DNA of 64,000 nucleotides from Mesorhizobium sp. B2-4-3 (GCF_006442815.1 NZ_VFVL01000026.1:27852-91851), one strand, 5' to 3'; numbered from the stretch's first letter, positions 8,973 to 17,973 are shown. The notes: generated by a model from the letters alone, not told the origin. Made by a program: numbers and translations.

Positions 8973-9815
8973 TTGAAAAACTTCAAGAAGTCTCTCAAGA
9001 CCTTTGTTCGCATGCCACTTATCATGCGTGCGAGATTGCGCGATCGGGCGATATCGAAAGCTGCACGATTCAAGCTGGCGGCCTGCGCCATCTTCCGCGA
9101 GGAAGCGCCGTTCCTGGCCGAATGGATCAGGTTCCACCAGAGTGTGGGATTTGAGCATTTTTATCTCTACAACAACTTCTCGACCGACGACTTCAAAGCC
9201 GTATTGGACCCGTTCATCCAGGAAGGGCTGGTTACGCTGGTCGACTGGCCGCGGCCGGTGGGGCAACTGTCGGCTTACAGGGACTGCATCCGCAGGCGCT
9301 GGCGTGAAGCGTTGTGGATTGGATTCTTCGACATCGATGAATTTCTTTTCGCACCCGACGGACGTGACGTGCCCTCGGTTCTCAGGGACTACCGCGACCT
9401 GCCAGGCGTTTGCGTCTGGCAAGCTTTCTTTGGCTCCTCCGGCCATGTCGAGCGACCGGAACGGCCGGTGGTCGAGGCCTATATGATGCGAGCCGGGCCG
9501 GACATCACGACGGTCAAGACAATCATCAACCCGCGCATGGTCTACAGGGTGGGCGTCCATCAGTCGAAATTCCTGTCCGGTGAAGGGGTGGACACCCATC
9601 GACGGACCATCGTGCCCGGCATGGCCCCCAGGCTCGATATATTGAGGATCAATCACTATTGGTCGCGCTCGCTCGCCGACCTCGCCCAGAAAATCCGGCG
9701 CGGCGATGCCTCGACGTCCGCGCTGCGCGACAGGGATTGGCATTTCGACTTCGAAAGCAAGCTCAATGTCGAGCGCGACGAGGCGATTCTGCAGGCGATG
9801 CGGCGCGCAGGATAG
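8973..9815 (+). CDS. Glycosyltransferase family 92 / DUF23-like protein
   Basis: A 280-residue putative glycosyltransferase. The opening of the catalytic domain, ACAIFREEAPFLAEWIRFHQSVGFEHFYLYNN, and the metal/nucleotide-sugar site WIGFFDIDEFLF are typical of the GT92 (formerly DUF23) and GT2-like group. No transmembrane helix is evident, so it is probably cytoplasmic or membrane-associated. TTG at 8973 follows GAGG by eight bases and keeps the basic N terminus LKNFKKSLKTF; the first ATG is at 9012. It is 93 bp upstream of a UDP-glucuronate decarboxylase, which could supply UDP-xylose; that link is inference. Confidence 0.75.
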   Translation: MKNFKKSLKTFVRMPLIMRARLRDRAISKAARFKLAACAIFREEAPFLAEWIRFHQSVGFEHFYLYNNFSTDDFKAVLDPFIQEGLVTLVDWPRPVGQLSAYRDCIRRRWREALWIGFFDIDEFLFAPDGRDVPSVLRDYRDLPGVCVWQAFFGSSGHVERPERPVVEAYMMRAGPDITTVKTIINPRMVYRVGVHQSKFLSGEGVDTHRRTIVPGMAPRLDILRINHYWSRSLADLAQKIRRGDASTSALRDRDWHFDFESKLNVERDEAILQAMRRAG

Positions 9816-9908
9816 CCGTAGCCATCTCCTCCCTCCCATCGATGGTCCCAGGCCGTCACTTCAATGCTGACACTTTCACCTTTCTGGGGCTATAGACAGC
9901 AAAAGGCG

Positions 9909-10865
9909 ATGGGTACGGGGGTTACCGTGAAGGTTCTTGTAACGGGTGGGGCCGGCTTTATCGGCTCGCATCTATGTGACTTGCTGTTGGCACAGGAACG
10001 CCAGGTAATATGTGCCGACAATTTTTCGACCGGCTCGGAGGAAAACATCCGTCACCTTCTGGGCAATCCAGATTTCGAGTTCCTCAGGCACGACGTTACC
10101 GCGCCTCTCAAAGTCGAAACGGATGAGATCTTCAATCTCGCCTGCCCGGCCTCGCCCGTTCACTATCAGCGGATTCCGATCGAGACGACCAGGACCTGCG
10201 TCTATGGAGCGATCAACATGCTCGATCTTGCATGCGCTTCCGGGGCCAGGATCCTTCAGGCATCGACATCCGAGGTCTATGGCGATCCGCAAGTCCATCC
10301 TCAGACCGAGGCCTATTGGGGCCACGTCAATCCGATCGGACCGCGCAGCTGCTACGACGAAGGCAAGAGATGCGCCGAGGCGCTGTTCTTCGACTACTGG
10401 CGCCAGTCGAAGTTACCCATCAAGGTGGTGCGCATATTCAATACATACGGACCCCGCATGCACCCGTCGGATGGACGCGTGGTCAGTAATTTCATCGTCC
10501 AGGCCCTGCGGAACGACCCCATTACAATCTACGGCGACGGAAGCCATACGCGCAGCTTCTGCTATGTCGACGACCTCGTCGACGCGATGGTTCGGATGAT
10601 GGCTACGCCCGCCGATTTCGTAGGCCCCCTCAACGTTGGAAACCCGACGGAAGTCACGATCCTGGAACTGGCCGAACTGGTATTGAGCCTTGTCGGCGGC
10701 AAGTCCAAAATCGAGTTCAAGCCCCTCCCGCAAGAAGATCCCCGCCAGCGCCAGCCCGACATAGATCTGGCGCGAGCGACGTTGGACTGGTCCCCTCGCG
10801 TCGCTCTCGAGGATGGGCTCGGCGAGACGGTTCGCTACTTCCGCCGGCTGATCGACGGCAAGTGA
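9909..10865 (+). CDS. UDP-glucuronic acid decarboxylase (UDP-xylose synthase) family SDR
   Basis: A roughly 318-residue extended short-chain dehydrogenase. It has the NAD-binding GGAGFIGSHL, the UXS-type NLACPASPVHYQ with TTRTCVYG, the catalytic YDEGKR (Y-x3-K) in GPRSCYDEGKR, and the NTYGPRMHPSDGRVVSNF block. These match enzymes that oxidise and decarboxylate UDP-glucuronate to UDP-xylose via NAD. The start is uncertain: ATG 9909 is given, GTG 9927 has a better ribosome site (ACGGGGG) and gives VKVLVTGG, and ATG 9864 is further upstream. It is likely co-transcribed with the preceding glycosyltransferase and serves surface-polysaccharide or lipid modification. Confidence 0.88.
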   Translation: MGTGVTVKVLVTGGAGFIGSHLCDLLLAQERQVICADNFSTGSEENIRHLLGNPDFEFLRHDVTAPLKVETDEIFNLACPASPVHYQRIPIETTRTCVYGAINMLDLACASGARILQASTSEVYGDPQVHPQTEAYWGHVNPIGPRSCYDEGKRCAEALFFDYWRQSKLPIKVVRIFNTYGPRMHPSDGRVVSNFIVQALRNDPITIYGDGSHTRSFCYVDDLVDAMVRMMATPADFVGPLNVGNPTEVTILELAELVLSLVGGKSKIEFKPLPQEDPRQRQPDIDLARATLDWSPRVALEDGLGETVRYFRRLIDGK

Positions 10866-10891
10866 CGGCGGGCGCCGCTTTAAGTCTTTGT

Positions 10892-10948
10892 TTTGATGCA
10901 TGTCGTTGGCCCAGAACCGCCGCACGCTTCTGGGCGACATGCATCAAA
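10892..10948. repeat. Intergenic palindromic repeat (GATGCATGTCG type)
   Basis: An inverted repeat with outer arms TTTGATGCATGTCG and CGACATGCATCAAA and inner arms GCCCAGAA / TTCTGGGC around a short loop. It lies between the convergent UXS gene and lpxK. It could serve as a bidirectional terminator, though it lacks a clear T-tract. A fragment with the same TTGGGCGACATGCA end recurs near 36398-36410. Confidence 0.75.
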
Positions 10949-11977
10949 TTAGCCCCGCATCTTGCGCAGGCGCCAGGCGTCGAGCGTTTCGTCGATTATG
11001 CGTTCGGGCACATGATCGAGCTCGAACACGGCCTCGATATCGAGCACGTCCAGTTGGTCGAGGAAACCGGCGGGCGTCTCGCCATGGCGCAGCCGAGCGG
11101 CATCCTTTGCCGTCGTGACGAGGCGCAGCCCCTCCTGCCGGGCAAGCGCCAGGAGGTCGGCAAGCTCGTCCTGGGCGTAGAAATGATGGTCCGGGAAGGC
11201 TCGCGACAGCGCGACCTCGCCGCCCGCGTCGCGCACCGTGTCGAAGAATTTCTCCGGATGGCCGATGCCGGCGAAGGCCAGGAAGCGCCCGCCGGCGAAG
11301 CGCGACGAGTTGGCCGGCTCGACATGCGCCAGGAAGATTGGCCGGCCGGCGCGCGCCGCCTGGCGCACGACGCCGTCGGCGGCGGCCCCCTCGCCCATCT
11401 TCAGCAAGCCGCTGGTGAAGACCAGTTGGTCGACGACCCTGGCGCGGAGCGGCCCGCCGGGGATGACGCGGCCGTTGCCGATGCCGAAGCGGGCGTCGAC
11501 CACGACCAGCGCATAGTCGATATGGACGCGCGCCGACTGGAAGCCGTCATCCATGATCAGGAAGTCGCAGCCATGTTCCTCGATGAGCAGCTTCGCGCCG
11601 GCGGCGCGGTTCGCCGTCACCGCGACCGGCGCATGTTCGGCCAGGAGCAGCGGCTCGTCGCCGACATGCTTGGCGGCGTCATGATGCGCGTCGACGACAT
11701 GCGGCTTGGCGAAAGAACCGCCGTGACCGCGCGACAGGAAGCCTGGCGTGAGCTGCATGTGCCTGGCCTGCTTGGCCAAGGCGATGGCGACCGGCGTCTT
11801 GCCGCTGCCGCCGACGGTAAGGTTGCCAACGCACAGGACCGGCGCTGCGACCTTCTCGCGCGGGGCATGGCGCATGCGGCGGCCGGCGACCAGCCCATAG
11901 ACCACCGATGCCGGCGACAACGCGAAGACGCGCCAGTCCGGCCTTTCCCACCAGAAGGGTGGCGCTTCGCTGGTCAT
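10949..11977 (-). CDS. lpxK: Tetraacyldisaccharide 4'-kinase LpxK
   Basis: LpxK phosphorylates the 4' position of the lipid A disaccharide at the inner membrane. The 342-residue chain starts at 11977 (MTSEAPPFWWERPDW), chosen over a start 15 codons upstream that would read through a repeat element. It has the family's membrane-proximal N terminus, the Walker A site GNLTVGGSGKTP (K60, T61), SRGHGG, and VDARFGIGNGRVIPGGPLR. It is the last gene of the lipid A/Kdo cluster, 74 bp after waaA on the same strand, and only four bases of sequence separate its stop from the palindromic element beyond. Confidence 0.95.
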   Translation of the reverse strand: MTSEAPPFWWERPDWRVFALSPASVVYGLVAGRRMRHAPREKVAAPVLCVGNLTVGGSGKTPVAIALAKQARHMQLTPGFLSRGHGGSFAKPHVVDAHHDAAKHVGDEPLLLAEHAPVAVTANRAAGAKLLIEEHGCDFLIMDDGFQSARVHIDYALVVVDARFGIGNGRVIPGGPLRARVVDQLVFTSGLLKMGEGAAADGVVRQAARAGRPIFLAHVEPANSSRFAGGRFLAFAGIGHPEKFFDTVRDAGGEVALSRAFPDHHFYAQDELADLLALARQEGLRLVTTAKDAARLRHGETPAGFLDQLDVLDIEAVFELDHVPERIIDETLDAWRLRKMRG

Positions 11978-12009
11978 CGCGCCAGCCCCATGCGTCTTGG
12001 CTTCGCGCA

Positions 12010-12052
12010 TGGACTTTTCCAAAAACCGGTCCCGATTTTTGGCATCATGATC
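12010..12052. repeat. Short palindromic repeat between waaA and lpxK
   Basis: The stretch reads TTTTCCAAAAACCGGT then CCCGATTTTTGGCATCATGATC, with arms CCAAAAA/TTTTTGG. This is one of the common rhizobial intergenic palindromes. It touches the waaA stop codon and could affect read-through into lpxK. Confidence 0.55.
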
Positions 12053-13368
12053 TAGCGACCGTTTGCGCCTTCCAGGCGCGCCTTGACGACGAGCGGCTGG
12101 ATATAGGGCTCCAGCGATTTCAGCGTGCGGGCAAGCGCGCCGCGCATCTCGTCGACGGTGGCGGCACCCGCCGCCATCATTTCGTGGCGCGCCACTTCGT
12201 TGGTCAAAAGGAAATTGACGGCTCCGGTCAGCATGTCGCGGTCACGCACCAGCTTGGCGCCGCCGCTGTCGAGCAGGCGCTGGTAGGCCTCGCGGAAATT
12301 CTGCACGTTGCGGCCGGCAAGCACGGCGGTTTCGAGCATCGCCGGCTCGAGCGGGTTCTGGCCGCCTTCCGAAGTCAGCGAGCGGCCGACGAAAGCGATC
12401 TCGGTCAGCCTCAAATAAAGGCCCATTTCGCCGATCGTATCGCCCAGAAGGATATCGGTGTCCGGCGAGATGCGGTCGCCCTTGCCGCGCCTTGCGACCG
12501 TCAGCCCCATGCCGGAAATCTGCGCTGCAAGCGCGTCGGCGCGGTCGGGATGGCGCGGCACGATGATGGTCAAGAGCCCGTGATGGCGTTTGTGCAGGCT
12601 GGCATGGACCTCGGCGGCCACGACCTCCTCGCCGTCATGGGTCGAGATCGCCGCCCAGGTCGGGCGATCGCCGATCTGGCGCTGCAGGGTGGCCAAAGCC
12701 CGCTCGTCGGCCGGCGGCGGGTTGGTGTCGACCTTGAGGTTGCCGGAGACGGTGACGGGCCGGGCGCCGAGCGCGCGGAAGCGCTCGCCGTCGGTATCCG
12801 ACTGGGCGATGACATGGGCGAGGTTCTCGAACAGTGCCTCGGCAACTCCAGCTCGCTTCTTCCACGAGGTGAAGGAGCGGTCGGACAGCCGGCCATTGAC
12901 CAGAACCTGCGGCACGTTGCGGGCGCCAAGTTCCAGGATGGTCATCGGCCAGATTTCCGATTCGGCGATGATCGCCAGTTCCGGCCGCCAGTGATCGAGG
13001 AAGCGGCTTACTGCGGGCTTGAGATCGAGCGGCACATATTGGTGGATGATGCGGCTGCCGAGACGCTCTTCGGCGACCTTGGCCGAGGTCACGGTGCCGG
13101 TGGTCAGGACGATGTTGACGCCATAGTCGAGGATGCTCTCGACCAGCGGCACCACCGCGATCGTCTCGCCCACGCTTGCGGCATGGATCCAGATCACCGG
13201 CCCTTCCGGTCGGGGACGGCCGGCAACGCCGTAGCGCTCGCGGCGGCGGACGCGATCCTCCTTGCCGCGCGAGGCGCGCCAGGCGACATAGGGTCCGATC
13301 AGCGGATAGGCGGCCGCCCCCGCATAGCGGTAGGCGGTGAGGGCCGCGCGTGCCCAACGCTCGCTCAT
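12052..13368 (-). CDS. waaA: 3-deoxy-D-manno-octulosonic acid (Kdo) transferase WaaA/KdtA
   Basis: WaaA transfers Kdo from CMP-Kdo to lipid IVA on the cytoplasmic face of the inner membrane. The 438-residue protein has an N-terminal membrane segment (AYPLIGPYVAW), the GT30 HAASVGE motif with the catalytic glutamate E68, and the family signature EGGQNPLEPA near residue 325. Its start overlaps the stop of the upstream DUF374 gene by four bases (ATGA), so the two are translationally coupled. It sits within a conserved lipid A block ending in lpxK. Confidence 0.96.
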   Translation of the reverse strand: MSERWARAALTAYRYAGAAAYPLIGPYVAWRASRGKEDRVRRRERYGVAGRPRPEGPVIWIHAASVGETIAVVPLVESILDYGVNIVLTTGTVTSAKVAEERLGSRIIHQYVPLDLKPAVSRFLDHWRPELAIIAESEIWPMTILELGARNVPQVLVNGRLSDRSFTSWKKRAGVAEALFENLAHVIAQSDTDGERFRALGARPVTVSGNLKVDTNPPPADERALATLQRQIGDRPTWAAISTHDGEEVVAAEVHASLHKRHHGLLTIIVPRHPDRADALAAQISGMGLTVARRGKGDRISPDTDILLGDTIGEMGLYLRLTEIAFVGRSLTSEGGQNPLEPAMLETAVLAGRNVQNFREAYQRLLDSGGAKLVRDRDMLTGAVNFLLTNEVARHEMMAAGAATVDEMRGALARTLKSLEPYIQPLVVKARLEGANGR

Positions 13369-14144
13369 TTTCCGCCATCCACGAGGCGATAGGCCTCGGC
13401 CGTCGCAGCGTTGAGGGAGGCCGTGACCTCCTGGCGCTTGCGCTCCATCTCGGCCTCGTCGGCATCGGCCGGCACGAAAACCGGCGGGCCGACGATGACC
13501 GCCGAGCGGCCGAAAGGCAGGTTGATGGTGGTCTTGTCCCAGCTCTTTTCCAGCACCTTGCGGCGGCTGGTGGCGATGGCAGATGGGAGGATCGGCCGGC
13601 CGGAAAGCCTTGCCAGAAGCACGATGCCGAGCCCCGCATCGCGCGGCGTGCCGTTCGGGATGTCGGCGATCATGGCGACGTTCTTGCCCGCGAGGAGCGA
13701 CTTCTTGAGCGCGATCAAGGCCTTGGCGCCGCCTTTGTCGAGGTGCCTCGAACGGTTGCGGCCGCCCGAGCCGCGCACCGCCTCAATGCCGAATTTCTCG
13801 AGCATCAGCGCCTGGAGCTCCGCATCGGCGCTGCGCGAGACCATGGCGACCAGCGGCCGTCCCTTGGGATAATAGGCAGGGGTCAGGAGCTGCTGGCCGT
13901 GCCAGAGCGCGATGATGCCGGGCTCGAGATGCGCGTAAGCGCCGCCGGCGACCTGCGTCGAGCCCTCGACCAGCGGGCTGGTGAGGCGAATCAGCCGCAG
14001 GAACCAGGCGAACAAGCTGGCGATGAAGTTCTTGACGAAACTCGACTGCGCCAATGGCTCGCGGATGCGCCGCCACAGCGTGCGTGTTCCGCCGCGCCTG
14101 GCGGCGTGCCGCCGGGTCGTCCCTTTCACCGCTTCATGCTCCAT
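13365..14144 (-). CDS. Lysophospholipid acyltransferase family protein (DUF374)
   Basis: A protein of about 259 residues of the DUF374/lysophospholipid-acyltransferase-like family found next to waaA in alphaproteobacteria. Visible features are a basic N terminus, a hydrophobic segment (SFVKNFIASLFAWFLRLI), IIALWHGQQLLTPAYYP (resembling the HxxxxD acyltransferase entrance), and IADIPNGTPRDAGLG. A role in acylating lipid A or another envelope lipid is inferred from family and position. ATG 14144 is given; a TTG at 14153 overlapping the DUF4170 stop is an alternative. It overlaps waaA by four bases. Confidence 0.85.
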   Translation of the reverse strand: MEHEAVKGTTRRHAARRGGTRTLWRRIREPLAQSSFVKNFIASLFAWFLRLIRLTSPLVEGSTQVAGGAYAHLEPGIIALWHGQQLLTPAYYPKGRPLVAMVSRSADAELQALMLEKFGIEAVRGSGGRNRSRHLDKGGAKALIALKKSLLAGKNVAMIADIPNGTPRDAGLGIVLLARLSGRPILPSAIATSRRKVLEKSWDKTTINLPFGRSAVIVGPPVFVPADADEAEMERKRQEVTASLNAATAEAYRLVDGGK

Positions 14145-14149
14145 CGACG

Positions 14150-14395
14150 TCAACCGCCGACCTTCGATTCTGGATCGAGCAGACGGTGCAGATGAACAAC
14201 GAAATAGCGCATATGAGCATTGTCGACACTGGCCTGCGCCTTGGCTTTCCAGGCGCCAAGCGCGGTTTGATAGTCGGGATAGATGCCGACAATGTCGAGG
14301 GAGTCGAGATCGCGGAACTCGGTTCCACCCAGCTTTTTCAGCTCGCCGCCGAACACCAGGTGCAAAAGCTGCTTCTTTCCGTCTTCCGCGGCCAT
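14150..14395 (-). CDS. DUF4170 domain-containing protein
   Basis: An 81-residue protein matching DUF4170 (KQLLHLVFGGEL, GIYPDYQTALGAWKAKAQASVDNAHMRYFVVHLHRLLDP). Start 14395 was chosen because AAGGA lies seven bases upstream; longer in-frame versions add an unconserved N terminus. Function is unknown. It is a regular member of the rhizobial lipid A/Kdo cluster, between the inositol-phosphatase-like gene and the DUF374 acyltransferase, and is very likely part of that operon. Confidence 0.85.
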   Translation of the reverse strand: MAAEDGKKQLLHLVFGGELKKLGGTEFRDLDSLDIVGIYPDYQTALGAWKAKAQASVDNAHMRYFVVHLHRLLDPESKVGG

Positions 14396-14468
14396 GCCGA
14401 TCCTTCGCATATTCATGAATTGTGACAGGTCTAGACCAAAGCAGCCGGTTTTGGAACTGCCGACCGCC

Positions 14469-15278
14469 TCACCCTTCGTCAAGCCCGGCAATGACGCCGG
14501 TAAGCACGCCGAGCAATTCGCCGCTGCCGGCGGCGAGCGCGCCGTGATTGATCACCTCGCCGGCATAGCGCGGCGGCTTGCCGGCGCGGTCGAGCAATGC
14601 GCCGCCCGCCTCGGTGAGGATGAGATCGGCGGCGGCGATGTCCCAGTCATGCGCGCTCGGCTTGACGAAGGTCGCGTCGAGCTTGCCGGCGGCGATCATC
14701 GCCAGCCGATAGGCGAGCGAAGGAATGTAGGCCGTCCGCCGCAGCCTTTCCTGCCAAGCCTGCGGCATCAAGTCGACCAGCGGCTTGGGGCCGCCGATAT
14801 CGACGTCCTGCCCAAGCGGACGCACATGGATGCGCTTGTCATTGAGATAGGCACCCTCGCCCGGCAGCGCCCAATAGGTCTCGCGCTTGGCCGGGCATTC
14901 GAGCACGCCGGCGAGCGAGCGTCCGTCCTCGACCACGGCGACGCTGACGCACCAGGAATGCAGGCCGTCGAGAAAGCCACGCGTGCCGTCGATCGGGTCG
15001 ACGACGAAGGTGCGGCGAGCCGACAGCCTGGCATGGTCGTCGGCGGTCTCCTCCGACAGCCAGCCATAATCCGGACGCGCCCGCAGCAAGGTCTCGCGCA
15101 GATAGGCGTCCGCCGCATGGTCTGCCTCGCTTACCGGCGAGGTACCGCCCTTCATCCACACCTGCGGGTTGTTGCCGAAATAACGCATGGCGATGGCGCC
15201 AGCCTCGCGAGCGGCCTCGCGCAGCAGAGCGAGGTCGTCGCGGGCCTCATTCGAAGTCAATTGGTCAAGCGCCGGCAA
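14469..15278 (-). CDS. 3'(2'),5'-bisphosphate nucleotidase / inositol monophosphatase family (CysQ-like)
   Basis: A 269-residue metal-dependent phosphatase of the inositol-monophosphatase fold. Metal-binding motifs are in place: SEET (75-78), DPIDGT (D94-T99) and the C-terminal HDWDIAAADLIL. The layout is closest to CysQ-type enzymes that hydrolyse adenosine 3',5'-bisphosphate, but inositol phosphate or another substrate cannot be ruled out. The start is TTG at 15278, overlapping the pmbA stop by 14 bases, so translation is coupled to pmbA. Confidence 0.85.
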   Translation of the reverse strand: MPALDQLTSNEARDDLALLREAAREAGAIAMRYFGNNPQVWMKGGTSPVSEADHAADAYLRETLLRARPDYGWLSEETADDHARLSARRTFVVDPIDGTRGFLDGLHSWCVSVAVVEDGRSLAGVLECPAKRETYWALPGEGAYLNDKRIHVRPLGQDVDIGGPKPLVDLMPQAWQERLRRTAYIPSLAYRLAMIAAGKLDATFVKPSAHDWDIAAADLILTEAGGALLDRAGKPPRYAGEVINHGALAAGSGELLGVLTGVIAGLDEG

Positions 15279-16608
15279 GGGTCATCCCTTCAATCAGGAG
15301 CGTCGGCGCCGCCGTGCCGAAATTGCGGTCGAGATCGTTCGCCGGCACCATGTTGAGGAACATGGTCTTCAGGTTCGAGGCGATCGTCACCTCGGCCACC
15401 GGATAGGCCAGCGCGCCGTTCTCGATCCAGTAGCCGGAAGCGCCGCGGCTGTATTCGCCGGTCACCATGTCGACGCCCTGGCCGAACACCTCTGTGACAT
15501 AGAAGCCGCTCTTCAACGACGCGATCAGATCTTCCGGCGAACGCCTGCCCGGCTCGATGGCAAGGTTGGTCGATGACGGCGAAACCGACGAGCCGCTGCG
15601 CGAGCCGCGTCCATTGGTGACGAGACCGAGCTCGCGCGCGGCCGAGGTCGACAGGAACCAGTGGTTCAACATGCCCTTCTCGACCATCAGCAGCTTGTCC
15701 CCCTCGACGCCCTCGCCATCGAAGGGGCGCGAGGCCTGGCCGCGCCGCCGCAAAGGCTCGTCGGTGACGGTGATGGCGGCCGAGGCCACCTGCTTGCCCA
15801 TCATGTCGCGCAGGAAGCTGGTCTTGCGGGCGACCGCGGCGCCGTTGATGGCGCCGGCCAGATGGCCGGCTATGCCGCGCGCGACGCGCGGATCGAACAC
15901 CACGTCGACCGGGCCGGTCGCTGCCTTGCGGGCGCCGAGGCGGCGCACCGCCCGTTCGCCGGCCTTGCGGCCGATCTCTTCCGGCGCGTCGAGATCGGCG
16001 AAATGCTGGCGCGAGGAGAATTCATAGTCGCGCTCCATCGCCGTGCCCTCTCCGGCAATGACGCTGGTCGAGCGCGAGAAGCGCGAGGCGACATACTGGC
16101 CGACAAAGCCATGCGAGGTGGCGAGAACCAGGCCGCCCAGGCCGGCGCCGGCGCTGCTGCCCGCGGAATTGGTGACGCCCTTGACCGCCAATGCGGCTGC
16201 TTCGGCGGCAAGGGCGGCTTCCTTCAGCTGGTCCGCCGATACCTCTGTCGGGTCGAAAAGGTCAAGATCGCGCAAATTGCGGGCGAGCAGCGCGGGGTCG
16301 GCGAGGCCTTGAAACGGATCCTCGGGCGAGACTTTCGCCATGGCCACGGCACGCTCGGCAAGCGCCTTCGGGTCGGATGCGGCGGTGGCCGAGACGCTCG
16401 CCACACGCTGGCCGACGAAGACGCGCAGCGAAACATCCTCGCTCTCCGACGATTCAGTGCCCTCGACCTTGCCCAGCCGGACCGAGACGCCGGCCGAGCG
16501 ACCGCGCACCGCCACCGCGTCGGCCGCGTCGGCGCCTGCGCGCCTGGCAGCCTCGACGAGCGCCGCGACGCGATCGGTCAATTTCGCTGCGTCGAGCTTA
16601 TCGGTCAT
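15265..16608 (-). CDS. pmbA: TldD/PmbA family metallopeptidase (PmbA/TldE)
   Basis: A 447-residue PmbA/TldE protein. In E. coli it forms a complex with TldD that degrades unfolded peptides and matures microcin B17. Family marks are the N-terminal GVSVRLGKVEGTESSESEDVSLRVFVG, the central DVVFDPRVARGIAGHLAGAING and the C-terminal YSRGASGYWIENGALAYPVAEVTIASNL. The metal ligands belong to the TldD partner, which is not in this window. ATG 16608 has AGGA eight bases upstream. It is the first gene of the run down to lpxK. Confidence 0.93.
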   Translation of the reverse strand: MTDKLDAAKLTDRVAALVEAARRAGADAADAVAVRGRSAGVSVRLGKVEGTESSESEDVSLRVFVGQRVASVSATAASDPKALAERAVAMAKVSPEDPFQGLADPALLARNLRDLDLFDPTEVSADQLKEAALAAEAAALAVKGVTNSAGSSAGAGLGGLVLATSHGFVGQYVASRFSRSTSVIAGEGTAMERDYEFSSRQHFADLDAPEEIGRKAGERAVRRLGARKAATGPVDVVFDPRVARGIAGHLAGAINGAAVARKTSFLRDMMGKQVASAAITVTDEPLRRRGQASRPFDGEGVEGDKLLMVEKGMLNHWFLSTSAARELGLVTNGRGSRSGSSVSPSSTNLAIEPGRRSPEDLIASLKSGFYVTEVFGQGVDMVTGEYSRGASGYWIENGALAYPVAEVTIASNLKTMFLNMVPANDLDRNFGTAAPTLLIEGMTLAGA

Positions 16609-16662
16609 GCGGTTGTTCCTGTTTGTTCACGCGGCCTGGGAGGGTAGTGTCCTGACGACCAC

Positions 16663-16719
16663 CCGCACCATCTATGGATGCCATAGGCACCATCATAGAT
16701 ACGTCCGCACCATCTATTG
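16663..16719. promoter_or_regulatory. Three-fold repeated GCACCATC motif upstream of pmbA
   Basis: The 207-bp spacer between pmbA and epmA contains CCGCACCATCTATGG (16663-16677), GGCACCATCATAG (16686-16698) and CCGCACCATCTATTG (16705-16719), spaced about 19-23 bases apart. Regular spacing upstream of pmbA suggests a set of protein-binding sites, but no known regulator is assigned. Confidence 0.4.
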
Positions 16720-16815
16720 TTCCACCGACGCTAGTGCAATGGCGGATGCGGCAATCTCAAGGCAATCGCCGTGGTTCGTGTCGGATGCTTTGCCGCAGCG
16801 GGCAAGAAGAGAGCG

Positions 16816-17859
16816 TTACTCGGCCACCGGCGCCCAGATCACGTCGTCGATCCTTGCGGCGCCCGTCGCCAGCATCACCAGCCGGTCGAAGCCCAGGGCC
16901 GAGCCGCTTGCCTGCGGCATTACGGCCAGAGCCGCAAGGAAATCCTCGTCCAGCGGATAGCGCTCGCCATAGACGCGCTCCTTCTCGTCCATCTCGGCGA
17001 TGAAGCGGCGGCGCTGCTCGGCAGGGTCGGTGAGCTCGCCGAAGGCGTTGGCGAGCTCGACGCCGCAGCAATAGAGCTCGAAGCGCTCGGCGACGCGCGG
17101 ATCCTCGGCACTCGGCCGGGCGAGCGCCGCTTCCGAAATCGGATAGCCGTATAAGATGGTGGCGCGACCCTGCCCCAGCGCCGGCTCGATCTTTTCGACC
17201 ATCACCCGGCTGAACAGGTCGGCCCAATTGTCGTCGGGCGCGGTGCGCAGGCCGGCACGGACCAGCGCTTCGTGAAGCGCGCCGCGGTCGGTGCTGCCGT
17301 CGACTGACACGGTCGCCAGCAGGTCGATGCCGGCATGGCGGGTAAAAGCCTCGGCCACGCTCAGCCGCTCCGGCCCGGCGAACGGATCGGCCTCGCGGCC
17401 GCGGAACCGGAAACTCTTGGCGCCGGCCTTTTCCGCGGCGAGCGCCAGGAATTCGGCGCAATCGTCCATCAGGCGCTCGTAAGTTTCGCCGACGCGATAC
17501 CATTCGAGCATGGTGAACTCGGGGTGATGCAGCGGCCCACGCTCGCGGTTGCGCCAGACGGGGCCGAGGCTGAAGATGCGTTCCTCGCCGGCGGCGAGCA
17601 GCTTCTTGCAGGCGAATTCGGGCGAGGTGTGGAGATAGAGCGGCCGGCTCGATGCGTCGGGCCCAATCGCCTCGGTGGCGAAGGCGGCGAGATGCGCCTC
17701 GTTGCCCGGCGAAACCTGCAGCGCCGAGGTCGTCACCTCGACGAAATCGCGCTGCGCGAACCAGCCGCGAAGGGCGGCGGCGATGGCATTGCGCGCCATC
17801 AGCCGTGGCCGGCGGTCGGCATGGATATCAGGCGTCCACCAGGGCGAAGCGGCGGTCAT
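16816..17859 (-). CDS. epmA: EF-P lysine aminoacylase EpmA (GenX/PoxA)
   Basis: A 347-residue truncated class II lysyl-tRNA-synthetase homologue that attaches beta-lysine to elongation factor P. It has only the catalytic core, without the anticodon-binding domain. Motifs are LHTSPEFACKKLLAAGEERIFSLGPVWRNRERGPLHHPEFTMLEWY (motif 2) and the final ASGSALGFDRLVML (motif 3). ATG 17859 (MTAASPWWTPDIHADRRP) matches the family N terminus; upstream in-frame sequence is unconserved. The gene is divergent from efp, 114 bp away, so enzyme and substrate are neighbours. No EpmB (lysine aminomutase) gene is in the window. Confidence 0.93.
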   Translation of the reverse strand: MTAASPWWTPDIHADRRPRLMARNAIAAALRGWFAQRDFVEVTTSALQVSPGNEAHLAAFATEAIGPDASSRPLYLHTSPEFACKKLLAAGEERIFSLGPVWRNRERGPLHHPEFTMLEWYRVGETYERLMDDCAEFLALAAEKAGAKSFRFRGREADPFAGPERLSVAEAFTRHAGIDLLATVSVDGSTDRGALHEALVRAGLRTAPDDNWADLFSRVMVEKIEPALGQGRATILYGYPISEAALARPSAEDPRVAERFELYCCGVELANAFGELTDPAEQRRRFIAEMDEKERVYGERYPLDEDFLAALAVMPQASGSALGFDRLVMLATGAARIDDVIWAPVAE

Positions 17860-17973
17860 GGGCAGGAAAATCGCTCGGCAGGCTGGCGGTTCGACGCAAG
17901 ATGCGCTAGGGCGCACGCGATGGCCGCCGTCGCCGCTTCGCGGAAATCGACGCTTGCAGGCCGACAAACTCGA

